Notes: generated from the letters alone by a model not told the origin. Counted from the stretch's first letter, positions 8,070 to 16,640 are shown. The stretch: 64,000 nt of DNA from Streptomyces sp. NRRL S-455 (GCF_000717875.1 NZ_JOCT01000016.1:84768-148767); one strand, 5' to 3'. Made by a program: numbers and translations.

Positions 8070-8999
8070 TCAAGCCGCCGACGCCTCGCCGGTCACCGTC
8101 ACGCGTCCCAGCAGCTTTTCGTACGTCGCCCGGTCGAACTCTCCCGCTGCGGGTGCCGGGACCGTCGCCGCGGACAGGGCGGTCGCCCGGGTCAGGCGGT
8201 CCGGCCAGGGGAGGCGTTCGATCAGGCCCGAAAGGAGGCCCGCGACCGCCGAGTCGCCGGCGCCTGTCGGGTTGCCCCGTACGGGGCTCGGCGGGGTGGC
8301 GTGCCAGCGGCCTTCTCGGGTCAGGGCCAGGAGGCCATCGGGGCCGAGGGACGCGACCACCGCGCCCGCGCCCCGGCGGCGGGCGTCCTGGGTCGCGCGC
8401 AGGGGGTCGTGGGAGCCGGTCAGTTCCGCCAGTTCGTCGGCGTTGGGCTTGATGATGTCGGGGCGGGCCGCGACGCCCCGCCGCAGGGGTTCGCCGCTGG
8501 TGTCGAGGAGGACCGGGACGCCGGCCGACCGGGCTGTCCGGACCAGGCCCGCGTACGCGCCGACCGGGACGCCCGGGGGAAGGCTGCCGCACAGGGCAAC
8601 CGCTGAGGCGGCGGGGATCAGGTCCTCGTAGACCTCCACGAAGGCCGACCATTCGGCGGGCGTGATCGTCGGGCCGGGCTCGTTGAGCTGGGTGGTGTCG
8701 CCGGTCCGGTCGTCGACCACGGCTATCGTGCGGCGGGTCGGGCCCGTGACGGGCACCAGCGCGTCCACCACGCCGGGCACGCCGGCGAGCCGCTCCTGTA
8801 CGACCTGGCCCGTCGCCCCGCCCGTGAACCCGGTCACCGTCACCTCGTGGCCGAGGGCCGCCAGGACCCGGGCCACGTTGACGCCCTTGCCGCCGGGGCG
8901 TTCGGTCACCTCGGAGACGCGGTGGGAGGTGTGCGGCCTGAGGGACCGAATGCGGTAGGTGATGTCGAGAGCGGTGTTCAGCGTGACCGTGAGGATCAC
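8070..8999 (-). CDS. 1-phosphofructokinase-family (PfkB) sugar kinase
   Basis: A 309-aa PfkB kinase of the hexose-phosphate branch. Signature 1 is GGKGVNVARVLAALG (about residues 37-51), and signature 2 contains the catalytic Asp in NPTGAGDSAVAGLL (about residues 243-256). The opening MILTVTLNTALDITYRI is typical of FruK/LacC-like enzymes, which phosphorylate fructose-1-P or tagatose-6-P. The neighbourhood (nagA, nagK) suggests a role in amino-sugar or ketose-phosphate use, but the substrate is not determined by sequence. It is separated from nagA by about 115 bp containing a terminator, so it is probably transcribed separately. Confidence 0.82.
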   Translation of the reverse strand: MILTVTLNTALDITYRIRSLRPHTSHRVSEVTERPGGKGVNVARVLAALGHEVTVTGFTGGATGQVVQERLAGVPGVVDALVPVTGPTRRTIAVVDDRTGDTTQLNEPGPTITPAEWSAFVEVYEDLIPAASAVALCGSLPPGVPVGAYAGLVRTARSAGVPVLLDTSGEPLRRGVAARPDIIKPNADELAELTGSHDPLRATQDARRRGAGAVVASLGPDGLLALTREGRWHATPPSPVRGNPTGAGDSAVAGLLSGLIERLPWPDRLTRATALSAATVPAPAAGEFDRATYEKLLGRVTVTGEASAA

Positions 9000-9060
9000 C
9001 TGGGCCGACCTCCCCCCGGACGTGCTTGTTGCCGTGAACGTTCCCTGATCATGCCAAAGA

Positions 9061-9097
9061 GACGGCGGTCGGCCCAGTCCTGGAGTCGGCCGCCGTC
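9061..9097 (-). terminator. Terminator downstream of nagA
   Basis: GACGGCGG at 9061-9068 pairs with CCGCCGTC at 9090-9097. The 21-nt interior can pair further (TCGG / partial CCGA). It begins about 20 bp beyond the nagA stop on the minus strand. Confidence 0.6.
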
Positions 9098-9115
9098 ACT
9101 CGACTGCGGGACGGA

Positions 9116-10345
9116 TCAGCCCAGTTGGGGAGCGACCACCCATTCGCCGCGGCGCATGACGCCCTTCAGGTCGTACGCGGCGTCCAGCAGGACCAGGTCC
9201 GCGTCCTTGCCGGGTTCCAGGGAGCCGATCCGGTCGGACATGCCGAGCAGGCGGGCGGGGGTCGCCGAGAGTGCCCGCACCGCGTCCTCGACGGACAGGC
9301 CGTCGACCGTGACCGCTCGCTTGAACGCGCGGTCCAGGGTGAGGGTGGAACCGGCGATGGTGCCGTCCGACGCCAGCCGGGCCACGCCGTCGGCGACCTC
9401 CACCTCCAGCGGGCCGAGCCAGTAGCGGCCGTCGCCGAAACCGGCCGCGTCCATGGCGTCGGTGATGAACGCGACCCGGTCGGCGCCCGCGCGGTGGAAG
9501 GCCAGCTGGAGGGCGGCGGGGTGGAGGTGGGTGCCGTCGTTGACCAGCTCGACCGTGATCCGGTCGTCCTCCAGGAGAGCGGCGATGGGGCCGGGGGAGC
9601 GGTGGCCGAGCGGTGGCATCGCGTTGAAGAGGTGGGTGGCGACCGTGGCGCCCGCGTCGATGGCCGAGACGGTCTGCTCGTACGTGGCGTCGGTGTGGCC
9701 GATCGCCGCGATCACGCCGTGCTCGGCCAGAAGGCGTACCGAGTCCAGGCCGCCGGGCAGCTCCGTGGCCAGCGTGAGCATCTTCGCCTGGCCCCGGGCC
9801 GCGTCGAGCAGTGTGCGGACCTCCGCGGGGTGCGGGTCGCGCAGGAGGTCCTCGGCGTGGGCGCCCTTGCGGCAGGGGGAGATGAACGGGCCCTCGAAGT
9901 GGATGCCGGCGATCTCGCCCTGCTCGGCGAGTTCGCTCAGCAGGCCCGCGCGCCGGGTGAGGAAGTCCATGTCACCGGTGACGGTGGAGGTGAGCAGGGT
10001 GGTCGTGCCGTGCTCGCGGTGCGTGTGGATGCCCTTGAGGATGTCGTCGACCGACCCGGAGGTGAAGGAGGCTCCGCCTCCGCCGTGGTTGTGGAGGTCG
10101 ACGAAGCCGGGGACGACGTAGTGGCCGGTGACGTCGATGGCCTGGGCGTTCTGCGGGGCCGTGTGGCCGATGCGGGTGCCGTCGATGACCAACTGCCCGT
10201 TGTGGACCGTTTCTGCGGGGAGGACCACTGTCGCACCGGTCAGCACCGTGGGCTGTCCGGCCGTCGCGGGGTGCGTGGGGGCTGATCGCGCTCCGCGGCG
10301 GAGCCGCATATCGACGCTGTCCCGCGCCCCTGGGGTATCGGTCAT
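9116..10345 (-). CDS. nagA: N-acetylglucosamine-6-phosphate deacetylase NagA
   Basis: A 409-aa amidohydrolase that converts GlcNAc-6-P to GlcN-6-P. Metal and catalytic motifs are clear: VDLHNHGGGG, HFEGPF, GHTDATYEQT, ATHLFNAM, and FITDAMDAAGFGDG with the catalytic Asp. The ATG at 10345 overlaps the nagK stop by one base (TGATG) and has a strong GGAGG, so translation is coupled to nagK. Oddity: residues 4-24 are encoded by an interspersed repeat (10275-10336), giving a non-conserved Arg-rich leader before the true domain starts near residue 33 (VLTGATVV). A downstream GTG at 10246 could give the domain alone, but it lacks a good ribosome-binding site. Confidence 0.93.
   Translation of the reverse strand: MTDTPGARDSVDMRLRRGARSAPTHPATAGQPTVLTGATVVLPAETVHNGQLVIDGTRIGHTAPQNAQAIDVTGHYVVPGFVDLHNHGGGGASFTSGSVDDILKGIHTHREHGTTTLLTSTVTGDMDFLTRRAGLLSELAEQGEIAGIHFEGPFISPCRKGAHAEDLLRDPHPAEVRTLLDAARGQAKMLTLATELPGGLDSVRLLAEHGVIAAIGHTDATYEQTVSAIDAGATVATHLFNAMPPLGHRSPGPIAALLEDDRITVELVNDGTHLHPAALQLAFHRAGADRVAFITDAMDAAGFGDGRYWLGPLEVEVADGVARLASDGTIAGSTLTLDRAFKRAVTVDGLSVEDAVRALSATPARLLGMSDRIGSLEPGKDADLVLLDAAYDLKGVMRRGEWVVAPQLG
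10275..10336. repeat. Interspersed repeat family A (copy 2), inside nagA
   Basis: GTGGGGGCTGATCGCGC, the palindromic GCGGCGGAGCCGC core, and TCCCGCGCCCCTGGGG. The core and end blocks match the copy at 2108-2180, and the outer blocks match the short copy at 17937-17985. It lies wholly within the N-terminal coding sequence of nagA. Confidence 0.65.
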
Positions 10346-11286
10346 CAGGGAGTTACCTCCATGCGGTCGGTTCGGTCGAGGAGATCCCAGGCCAGGAGCC
10401 CGGCGCCCAGACATCCGGCCGCGTCCCCCAGCGCCGCGGGGACGATCGGCGGCTGTTTCTGGAAGGTGACGCGGCTGCGGATCGCTTCCCGCAGGGGTGT
10501 GAAGAGGGTTTCGCCCGCCTCCGCCAGCCCGCCGCCGATGATCAGGGTGCGCGGGTCCAGCAGGGTCAGGGCGGTGACCAGGCCGTCGGCCAGGGCGTCC
10601 ACCGCCTCCTGCCAGACCGCCCGGGCCTTCGGGTCGCCGGAGTCGACGGCTTTCGCGCAGTCCGCCGCGTCGGTGTCCGGGACGCCGGTGGCCGTCGCCC
10701 AGGCCTCGCTCACGGCCGCCGCCGACGCGAAGCGTTCCAGGCAGCCGCGCTGGCCGCACGGGCAGGCGGCGCCGCCGGGGCGTACGACGATGTGCCCGAT
10801 CTCGCCCGCGAAGCCGTGCGCGCCCGCCTCCACCCGGCCGTCGACGCCGATGGCGCCCGCGATGCCGGTGCCCAGCGCCACGAACAGGAACCGGTCGGCG
10901 CCCCGGCCCGCGCCGACCCGGCCCTCGGCGAGGCCGCCGGTGCGTACGTCGTGGCCCAGGGTGACCGGGACGCCCAGCCGCTCCGCCAGGAGTTCCCGCA
11001 GGGGGACGTCGCGCCAGCCGAGGTTCGCCGCGTAGACGGCGATGCCGCGCGCCTCGTCGACGATGCCGGGCACGGCCACCCCGGCCGCCTCGGCGGGCGT
11101 GCCGAAGTGCTCGGCGCCGTACGCGCGCAGCTCGGCGGCGAAGTCGAGGATGCCCGCGACGACGGCCTCCGGGCCCTGCTCGCGTCCGGTGGCCCGGCGG
11201 GCCCGGTGCAGCACGGCGCCTTCCGGCCCGGCCAGCGCGGCCTTCATCCCGGTGCCGCCCACGTCGAGGGCGATGACATGTCTCAC
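10345..11286 (-). CDS. nagK: ROK-family N-acetylglucosamine kinase NagK
   Basis: A 313-aa ROK sugar kinase. The phosphate loop is DVGGTGMKAAL (residues 8-18), and the ROK zinc motif CPCGQRGCLE lies around residues 171-181. GHDVRTGGLAE and the FLFVALGTGIAGAI strand form the sugar site. There is no N-terminal HTH, so it is an enzyme rather than a ROK repressor. The operon with nagA and the upstream dre boxes fit the known Streptomyces nagKA operon (SCO4285-SCO4284), where NagK phosphorylates cytosolic GlcNAc released from chitin or murein. It is divergent from an orphan sugar-binding lipoprotein. Confidence 0.9.
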   Translation of the reverse strand: MRHVIALDVGGTGMKAALAGPEGAVLHRARRATGREQGPEAVVAGILDFAAELRAYGAEHFGTPAEAAGVAVPGIVDEARGIAVYAANLGWRDVPLRELLAERLGVPVTLGHDVRTGGLAEGRVGAGRGADRFLFVALGTGIAGAIGVDGRVEAGAHGFAGEIGHIVVRPGGAACPCGQRGCLERFASAAAVSEAWATATGVPDTDAADCAKAVDSGDPKARAVWQEAVDALADGLVTALTLLDPRTLIIGGGLAEAGETLFTPLREAIRSRVTFQKQPPIVPAALGDAAGCLGAGLLAWDLLDRTDRMEVTP

Positions 11287-11316
11287 GGAGAACAGTGTGA
11301 CCCGGAGACCCGCGAG

Positions 11317-11346
11317 AGGTCTAGTCCACTCACGTGGTGTAGACCT
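11317..11346. promoter_or_regulatory. Tandem dre boxes (DasR operators)
   Basis: Two 12-bp near-palindromes, AGGTCTAGTCCA (11317-11328) and TGGTGTAGACCT (11335-11346), each match the DasR consensus TGGTCTAGACCA at 10 of 12 positions. Their centres are 18 bp apart. They lie between the divergent nagKA operon and the sugar-binding lipoprotein gene, so DasR can control both. DasR control of nagKA is established; control of the lipoprotein gene is inferred. Confidence 0.8.
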
Positions 11347-11425
11347 TATTCCGAATATCGAAAAGTTTCGGTGGCGGCGACGTCACCGGTGTGGGCGGCG
11401 ACGCCAGGGTTGGGGAAGAGCAGCG

Positions 11426-12694
11426 GTGCAGCGGCGACGGATGGCAGGAACGATCGCGGTGGTGTCCGCGCTGGGCATGACGGCGGTCCTCGGCGGCTGC
11501 GGTATGACGGGCGGATCCGCCGACGTGACCCTGAAGCTGGTCGCCGCCGACTACGGCGACAGTGCCGCCAACAGCTCCCGGAAGTACTGGGGCAAGCTCG
11601 TGCGGGAGTACGAGGCCGAGCACCCGGACGTGAAGATCGACGTCAGCGTCTACTCCTGGAACGACGTCGACCGCAAGGTCAGGGAGATGGTCGCCGCCGG
11701 TGACCCGCCGGACATGGCGCAGATCGGCGCGTACGCCGACTACGCGGCCCAGAACCAGCTCTACAAGGCCGACGACCTGCTCTCCATACCCACGCAGGCC
11801 GACTTCGTCGGGCAGCTGGCCACCGCCGGGCAGGTCAAGGGCGTGCAGTACGGCATGCCGTTCGCCTCCTCCACGCGCGTGCTCTTCTACAACAAGTCCC
11901 TCTTCGCCAAGGCCGGCATCACCCCGCCCGAGACCTGGGAGGACCTGGCCGACGGTGCCGAGGCGCTCAAGGCCGAGGGGGTGAAGTACCCCTACGCGCT
12001 GCCCCTCGGCCCGGAGGAGGCGCAGGCCGAGACCCTGCAGTGGATGCTCAGCGGAGGGGGCGGTTACACGGACACCGTCGGCAACTACGGCATCGACTCC
12101 CCGGCGAACACCGACACCTTCTCCTGGCTGAAGGACGAACTGGTCGGCAAGGACCTGACCGGGCCGGTCGCGCCCGGCGAGCTCAACCGGGCCGAGGCGT
12201 TCGCCGCCTTCGCGAAGGGCGAGGTCGGCATGCTCAACGGGCACCCGTCCCTGGCGAAGATCGCCGCCAGGAAGGGCGTCAAGTACGGCATGGTGCCGAC
12301 GCCGGGCAAGGAGGGGGCGACCAGGTCCACGCTGGGCGTCGCCGACTGGATGACGGCCTTCAGCAAGAACGGCCACCGCGACCAGGTCGGTGACTTCCTC
12401 GACTTCGTCTACAGCGAGAAGAACGTGCTGGCCTTCTCCCGCGAGTACGACCTGCTGCCGGTCACCAGCTCCGCGTCCCGGACCATGGCCGCCTCCGGGC
12501 GGGACCGGCACCTCAAGACGTTCCTGGAGGAGCTGCCGGTCTCCGAGCTCTATCCGGTCGGCAAGACCTCCTGGGCCGGCGTCAGCGCCGAGGTGAAGCA
12601 GCAGATCGGCAAGGCGGTCGCCCCCGGCGTCAGCCCCTCGGCCGTCCTGGGCCGGCTGCAGGCGGCGGCGAGCCGGGCGGAGAGCGCGGAGTAG
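11426..12694 (+). CDS. Sugar ABC transporter substrate-binding lipoprotein (orphan)
   Basis: A 422-aa solute-binding protein of the family-1 sugar type (SBP_bac_1). The GTG at 11426 follows GGGGAAG and gives a signal VQRRRMAGTIAVV... with lipobox VLGGC (Cys near residue 28). Typical features include PPDMAQIGAYADYA, GMPFASSTRVLFYNKSLFAKAGI and GEVGMLNGHPSLA. No permease or ATPase gene is adjacent, so it must share membrane components encoded elsewhere (Streptomyces sugar importers often share the MsiK ATPase). Its promoter region is shared with nagKA and carries two dre boxes, so the ligand may be GlcNAc, chitobiose or a muropeptide-derived sugar. Confidence 0.85.
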   Translation: MQRRRMAGTIAVVSALGMTAVLGGCGMTGGSADVTLKLVAADYGDSAANSSRKYWGKLVREYEAEHPDVKIDVSVYSWNDVDRKVREMVAAGDPPDMAQIGAYADYAAQNQLYKADDLLSIPTQADFVGQLATAGQVKGVQYGMPFASSTRVLFYNKSLFAKAGITPPETWEDLADGAEALKAEGVKYPYALPLGPEEAQAETLQWMLSGGGGYTDTVGNYGIDSPANTDTFSWLKDELVGKDLTGPVAPGELNRAEAFAAFAKGEVGMLNGHPSLAKIAARKGVKYGMVPTPGKEGATRSTLGVADWMTAFSKNGHRDQVGDFLDFVYSEKNVLAFSREYDLLPVTSSASRTMAASGRDRHLKTFLEELPVSELYPVGKTSWAGVSAEVKQQIGKAVAPGVSPSAVLGRLQAAASRAESAE

Positions 12695-12729
12695 TCCCGC
12701 TGACGGTGGCGGGCGTTACGGTGCCGGGC

Positions 12730-12975
12730 ATGGAAGAGGAGCACGACGCGACGCGGCTCGGACCCGGGGAGCGGGACATCCTCGCGCTCGAACGCCGCGG
12801 TTTCCCCGGACCCGGAGCGAAGGAACGGGCCATAAGGGAGGAGCTGGGGCTCGCCCCCGTGCGCTACTACCAGCTCCTGAACGCCCTGCTGGACGACCCG
12901 CGGGCCCTGGCCCACGACCCGGTGACGGTGAACCGGCTGCGGCGGATACGGGAGAAGCGGCGGGCGGAACGCTGA
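12730..12975 (+). CDS. DUF3263 small helix-turn-helix-like protein
   Basis: An 81-aa basic protein of family DUF3263. The core GERDILALERRGFPGPGAKERAIREELGL resembles a helix-turn-helix, followed by the very conserved YYQLLNALLDDPRALAHDP and a basic tail LRRIREKRRAER. Function is unknown; a DNA-binding role is suggested by sequence only. The ATG at 12730 (MEEEHDATRLG) is chosen; an in-frame GTG at 12706 would add 8 residues. It converges on otsB across a hairpin terminator. Confidence 0.8.
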   Translation: MEEEHDATRLGPGERDILALERRGFPGPGAKERAIREELGLAPVRYYQLLNALLDDPRALAHDPVTVNRLRRIREKRRAER

Positions 12976-12998
12976 GGACGGTGGGGACGTACGGTCAC

Positions 12999-13022
12999 CG
13001 TCCCTGACGACCGTCAGGGACG
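12999..13022. terminator. Bidirectional terminator between DUF3263 gene and otsB
   Basis: CGTCCCTGACG and CGTCAGGGACG form a perfect 11-bp inverted repeat around two bases. It is placed between two convergent genes (stops at 12975 and 13026). Confidence 0.75.
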
Positions 13023-13025
13023 CCA

Positions 13026-13883
13026 TCAGCCCAGCCGGTCCGCCAGGGCCCGGAGCAGGCGTACGACCCCCTCAGGGCCGTCCACCACCAGATCCGCCCG
13101 TTCCCTCAGCTCGGTCACCTCGTCGCTGCCGCTGCACACCAGCAGGCCCGGGGTGCCGTCCGAGCGGAGTTCGTCCACGGCGGAGTAGGCGGGCAGGTCG
13201 CCCAGGTCGTCGCCGGCGAAGAGGACGGACCCGGCGCCGATCTCCCGGGCGAACCCGGTGAGCGCGACGCCCTTGTCCATGCCGGGCGGGCGCAGTTCGA
13301 GGACCATGCGGCCCGGTTCGACGATCAGGCCGTGCCGTTGTGCCAGTCCGGCGAGCGGTTCGCGCAGGGAGTCCAGGGCGGCCTGCGGGTCGACGGCCCG
13401 GCGGGTGTGCACGGCCACCGCCCGGCCCTTCTCCTCGATCCAGGCCCCCTGCGAGGCGCCGAATCGTTCGAGGAGCTCGGGCAGCTCGGTACGGACCGCG
13501 GCGACGCCCGGGTGCGGGTCGGGGGCGCTGACCTCGCCGCTGCGGGCCTCCCACCGCTCGGCACCGTAGTGACCGAGGACGACGAGGTGCTCAAGACCCG
13601 GGGCGTCCGCGAACCCGCCGTTGCGCACGGCGACCTCGGCCGGCCGCCCGGTGATCACCGCCACGGCGGCCACCTTCGGCGCGAGCGCGGACAGTGCGCT
13701 CAGCGCCTCGGGGTGGGCCCGGGCCTGCTCGGGGTCGGCCACGATCGGCGCGAGGGTCCCGTCGAAGTCCAGCCCGATCAGGGCCTTGCCGGGCTGGGCG
13801 AGGAGGGCGTCGAGACCCTCCTGGCCGGGTTCCGTGGCGGGCGTCGGCAGCGCGGAGCCGGTGGAGCCGTTGGAGCCGGTCAT
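13026..13883 (-). CDS. otsB: Trehalose-6-phosphate phosphatase
   Basis: A 285-aa HAD phosphatase releasing trehalose from trehalose-6-phosphate. The catalytic DxDGT motif is LDFDGTLAPI (Asp39, Asp41), followed by VITGRPAE, GHYGAERWE and the late motif FAGDDLGDLPAY. The ATG at 13883 overlaps the otsA stop by one base (TGATG), with GAGGG upstream; an in-frame GTG at 13886 is possible. It is the last gene of the gpgS-otsA-otsB unit. The N-terminal 25 residues are low-complexity (Gly, Ser, Thr, Pro). Confidence 0.93.
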   Translation of the reverse strand: MTGSNGSTGSALPTPATEPGQEGLDALLAQPGKALIGLDFDGTLAPIVADPEQARAHPEALSALSALAPKVAAVAVITGRPAEVAVRNGGFADAPGLEHLVVLGHYGAERWEARSGEVSAPDPHPGVAAVRTELPELLERFGASQGAWIEEKGRAVAVHTRRAVDPQAALDSLREPLAGLAQRHGLIVEPGRMVLELRPPGMDKGVALTGFAREIGAGSVLFAGDDLGDLPAYSAVDELRSDGTPGLLVCSGSDEVTELRERADLVVDGPEGVVRLLRALADRLG

Positions 13884-15292
13884 CACCGATCAGCCCTCAG
13901 CGCCTCGAGCTGGTCCAGGAACCACTGCGCCGGTGGCAGTGCCGTCGCCGCCGCCGCCAGCCGCTTGCCGCGCTCGGCCCGTTCCTCAGGGCGCATCGAA
14001 AGCGCTTCGTGCAGGGCCGCCGCCGTGCCGGTGATGTCGTACGGGTTCACCGTGATCGCGTCCTCGCCGAGCTCCTCGTACGCCCCGGCCTCCCGCGACA
14101 GCACCAGCGCGCAGCCCGCGTCGGAGACGACCGGGACCTCCTTGGCGACGAGGTTCATGCCGTCGCGGATGGGGTTGACGAGGGCCACGTCGGCCAGCCG
14201 GTACGCGGCCAGCGAGCGGGCGAAGTCGTCCTCTAGGTGCAGGATGACCGGGGTCCAGCCCGGCGTCCCGTACTCGGCGTTGATCTCGTCCGCCAGCCGC
14301 CCCACCTCGGCCATGTAGTCCCGGTACACCGCCAGGTCCTGCCGCGAGGGATACGCGAAGGCGACGTGCACCACGCGCTCGCGCCACTCGGGGTGGTCGT
14401 CGAGCAGCTGCCGGTACGCCAGCAGGCCGCGCACGATGTTCTTCGACAGCTCGGTGCGGTCGACCCGGACGACGGTGCGGCGGGCGCCGCCGTCCGGAGC
14501 CTGGCCGATCTCCTCCCGCAGCGCCGCCATCCGCTCGGCGACGTCCCGCTCGTGCGACCGCTCGCGCAGGAAGTCCGCGTCGGCCCCCAGTCCGTGTACG
14601 CCGATCCGCGTGCCCCCGAGCCCGCCCGCGAAGCCCTCGGCGCACGTCACGAACGCGTCCGCCCAGCGCTGCGTGAGGAAGCCCAGGCGGTCCGCGCCCA
14701 GCATGCCGCGCAGCACCTGCCCGGCCACGTCGTCCGGCAGCATCCGGAAGTACTCGGGCGGCGCCCACGGCGTGTGCGTGAAGTGGCCGATGCGCAGGTC
14801 CGGCCGCAGCTCGCGGAGCATGCCCGGGACCAGCGTCAGGTGGTAGTCCTGGACCACGACCGCCGCGCCCCGCGCCGCCTCCTCCGCCAGCGCCTCGGCG
14901 AACGCCCGGTTGTACGTCTCGTACGACGCCCACTGCCGCCGGAACTCCGCGTCGAAGACCGGCTCCAGCGGCGTCTGGTACAGCATGTGGTGCACGAACC
15001 ACAGCACCGAGTTCGCGATGCCGTTGTACGCCTCGGCGTGCACGTCGGCCGGGATGTCCAGCATCCGTACGCCGTCCTCGCCGACGCCCCGCCGCACCGC
15101 CTCCCGGTCGCCGTCGGACAGCGCCGAGCAGACCCACAGCGCGTCCGCGTCCGAGCCGATCGCGGACAGTCCCGAGACCAGCCCTCCGCCGCCGCGCTTG
15201 GCGTTGAGCGAACCGTCCTCGCCGACCGCGTAGGAGACCGGACCGCGGTTGGAGGCAACCAGCACCTGTGCAGCACCGTACGTCGAAGCCAT
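13883..15292 (-). CDS. otsA: Trehalose-6-phosphate synthase
   Basis: A 469-aa GT20 enzyme making trehalose-6-P from a nucleotide-glucose and glucose-6-P. Conserved parts include VASNRGPVSY and GGGGLVSGL at the N-terminus, WFVHHMLYQ, VQDYHLTLVPGMLRE, GHFTHTPWAPPEYFRMLP, RVDRTELSKNIVRGLLAY, and the C-terminal NPIRDGMNLVAKE...VLSREAGAYEELG. The ATG at 15292 has GAGG seven bases upstream; a TTG nine bases earlier is less likely. It is 73 bp downstream of gpgS and overlaps otsB, so the three probably form one stress-solute operon. Confidence 0.95.
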   Translation of the reverse strand: MASTYGAAQVLVASNRGPVSYAVGEDGSLNAKRGGGGLVSGLSAIGSDADALWVCSALSDGDREAVRRGVGEDGVRMLDIPADVHAEAYNGIANSVLWFVHHMLYQTPLEPVFDAEFRRQWASYETYNRAFAEALAEEAARGAAVVVQDYHLTLVPGMLRELRPDLRIGHFTHTPWAPPEYFRMLPDDVAGQVLRGMLGADRLGFLTQRWADAFVTCAEGFAGGLGGTRIGVHGLGADADFLRERSHERDVAERMAALREEIGQAPDGGARRTVVRVDRTELSKNIVRGLLAYRQLLDDHPEWRERVVHVAFAYPSRQDLAVYRDYMAEVGRLADEINAEYGTPGWTPVILHLEDDFARSLAAYRLADVALVNPIRDGMNLVAKEVPVVSDAGCALVLSREAGAYEELGEDAITVNPYDITGTAAALHEALSMRPEERAERGKRLAAAATALPPAQWFLDQLEALRADR

Positions 15293-15365
15293 ACGCCTCA
15301 ACCTAGCCCGGCGTGTAAACGCTCAAACGTACGTACCTGACCCACACGGCCGAAAACGGCACCGG

Positions 15366-16310
15366 TCAGGCCGCTTTCCGCGCCTGGTACTCGGCGATCT
15401 CCGCCATCGGCGGGCGCTCCTCGGTGTCCACGGAGTACGTGCGCGGCTCGAAGCCGTCCACGCCCCGCTCGAACTGCGTCAGCGACGGCCGGACGAGATG
15501 CCCGCGGGCCAGCCGCAGCTGAGCCGTGCGGTAGATCGCGGCGGCCATCCGGCCCAGCGCCTGCCCGTCCTGGTGCCGGTGCCTGCGCACCCCGACGTCC
15601 ACCTGGGCGAGGGCGTCGAGCCCCACCAGGTGCAGGGCGTCGACCAGCATGCCCAGCTCGACGCCGTACCCGACGGGGAACGGCAGCTGCTCCAGCAGCG
15701 AGCGGCGGGCCGCGTACTCGCCGCCGAGCGGCTGCACGAACCCGGCCAGCCGCGGCCAGTGCATGTTGAGCAGCGGGCGCGCCATCAGCTCCGTGACCCG
15801 GCCGCCCTGCCCGGCGGCGGCGCCCAGGGGGCGGTCGTACATGCCCTTCACCAGGTCGACGTCCGGGTCGGTGAGCAGCGGGCCGACGATCCCGGAGACG
15901 AACTCGGACGAGAAGTCCTTCAGGTCGGCGTCGACGAAGCAGACGATGTCCCCGCGGGTGACGAGCAGCGAACGCCACAGCACCTCGCCCTTGCCGGGCA
16001 CGGCGGGCAGGCGCGGGAGTATCGCGTCCCGGTGCACCACCGTCGCGCCCGCGGCGGCGGCCACCTCCGACGTGCGGTCGGTCGACCCCGAGTCGACGAC
16101 GACCAGCTCGTCGACGAGCGGGACCTGCCGCATCAGGTCGTGACGGATGACGGCGACGATGTCGCCGACCGTCTCCTCCTCGTTGAGGGCGGGCAGCACC
16201 ACGCTCACCGTCTGGCCCGTGCGCTGCTTGGCGGCCAGCATCCGGTGGAGCGGGCGATCGGCGGCGGACCAGGAACGGGTGCTCAGCCAGCGCTCGACTT
16301 CTTCCAGCAC
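15366..16310 (-). CDS. gpgS: Glucosyl-3-phosphoglycerate synthase-like GT-A glycosyltransferase
   Basis: A 314-aa GT81-type enzyme. It shows the nucleotide-sugar fold SVVLPALNEEETVGDIV, VVVDSGSTDRTSEVA, the metal-binding DxD in CFVDADLKDF, and the acceptor region FVQPLGGEYAARRSLLEQLPFPVGYGVE with a conserved HRHQDGQALGRMA. GpgS joins glucose to 3-phosphoglycerate, the first step to glucosylglycerate, a compatible solute, and in mycobacteria to methylglucose lipopolysaccharide. No GpgP-type phosphatase gene is adjacent. The unit with otsA-otsB suggests co-production of two osmoprotectants. It is divergent from the thrC riboswitch. Confidence 0.87.
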   Translation of the reverse strand: MLEEVERWLSTRSWSAADRPLHRMLAAKQRTGQTVSVVLPALNEEETVGDIVAVIRHDLMRQVPLVDELVVVDSGSTDRTSEVAAAAGATVVHRDAILPRLPAVPGKGEVLWRSLLVTRGDIVCFVDADLKDFSSEFVSGIVGPLLTDPDVDLVKGMYDRPLGAAAGQGGRVTELMARPLLNMHWPRLAGFVQPLGGEYAARRSLLEQLPFPVGYGVELGMLVDALHLVGLDALAQVDVGVRRHRHQDGQALGRMAAAIYRTAQLRLARGHLVRPSLTQFERGVDGFEPRTYSVDTEERPPMAEIAEYQARKAA

Positions 16311-16467
16311 CGTGGCGGCTCCTTAGCGTTCTCTCGGCGGGACGGACTGTGAGCCATCTCGCGGTTCGGACGACTATCTCAACTGTCCTGGTCGTCGGTT
16401 ACAGTCTTGAACAACGCGGATGACCATCGCATGTCCGGGGTCAGCCGCCGTTCACAACCGCATACAG

Positions 16468-16620
16468 CTCATCCAGAGGGGCAGAGGGAAACGGCCCGAT
16501 GAAGCCCCGGCAACCCTCCAGTCGGTACTCGTAGGTCACTGTCGACCACATGCGCGAGGCTCCCGGCTCGGGAAGGTGCCAAATCCGTCTCACGGCGAGA
16601 TGCGTCGTGAGGAAGATGAG
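16468..16620 (+). ncRNA. SAM-I (S-box) riboswitch controlling thrC
   Basis: The aptamer core is recognisable. P1 is CTCATC (16468-16473) pairing with GATGAG (16615-16620). The 5' side carries AGAGGGGCAGAGGGA and CCCGATGAAGCCCCGGCAACC split by the P2 turn, and the 3' core is GGTGCCAAATCC. This layout is SAM-I rather than SAM-IV. The 3' strand of P1 runs directly into a purine-rich ribosome-binding site (GAGAAAGG at 16621-16628), 13 bp before the thrC ATG. The likely output is therefore translational, P1 formation with SAM hiding the start region. No intrinsic terminator is seen between aptamer and ATG. Confidence 0.88.
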
Positions 16621-16640
16621 GAGAAAGGGCCTCGCCTCAC

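Noticed and set aside
16468..16620. SAM-IV riboswitch
   Set aside because: The core has the SAM-I arrangement with P1 CTCATC/GATGAG closing directly around the AGAG and GGTGCCAAATCC segments; the SAM-IV-specific outer pseudoknot was not seen.
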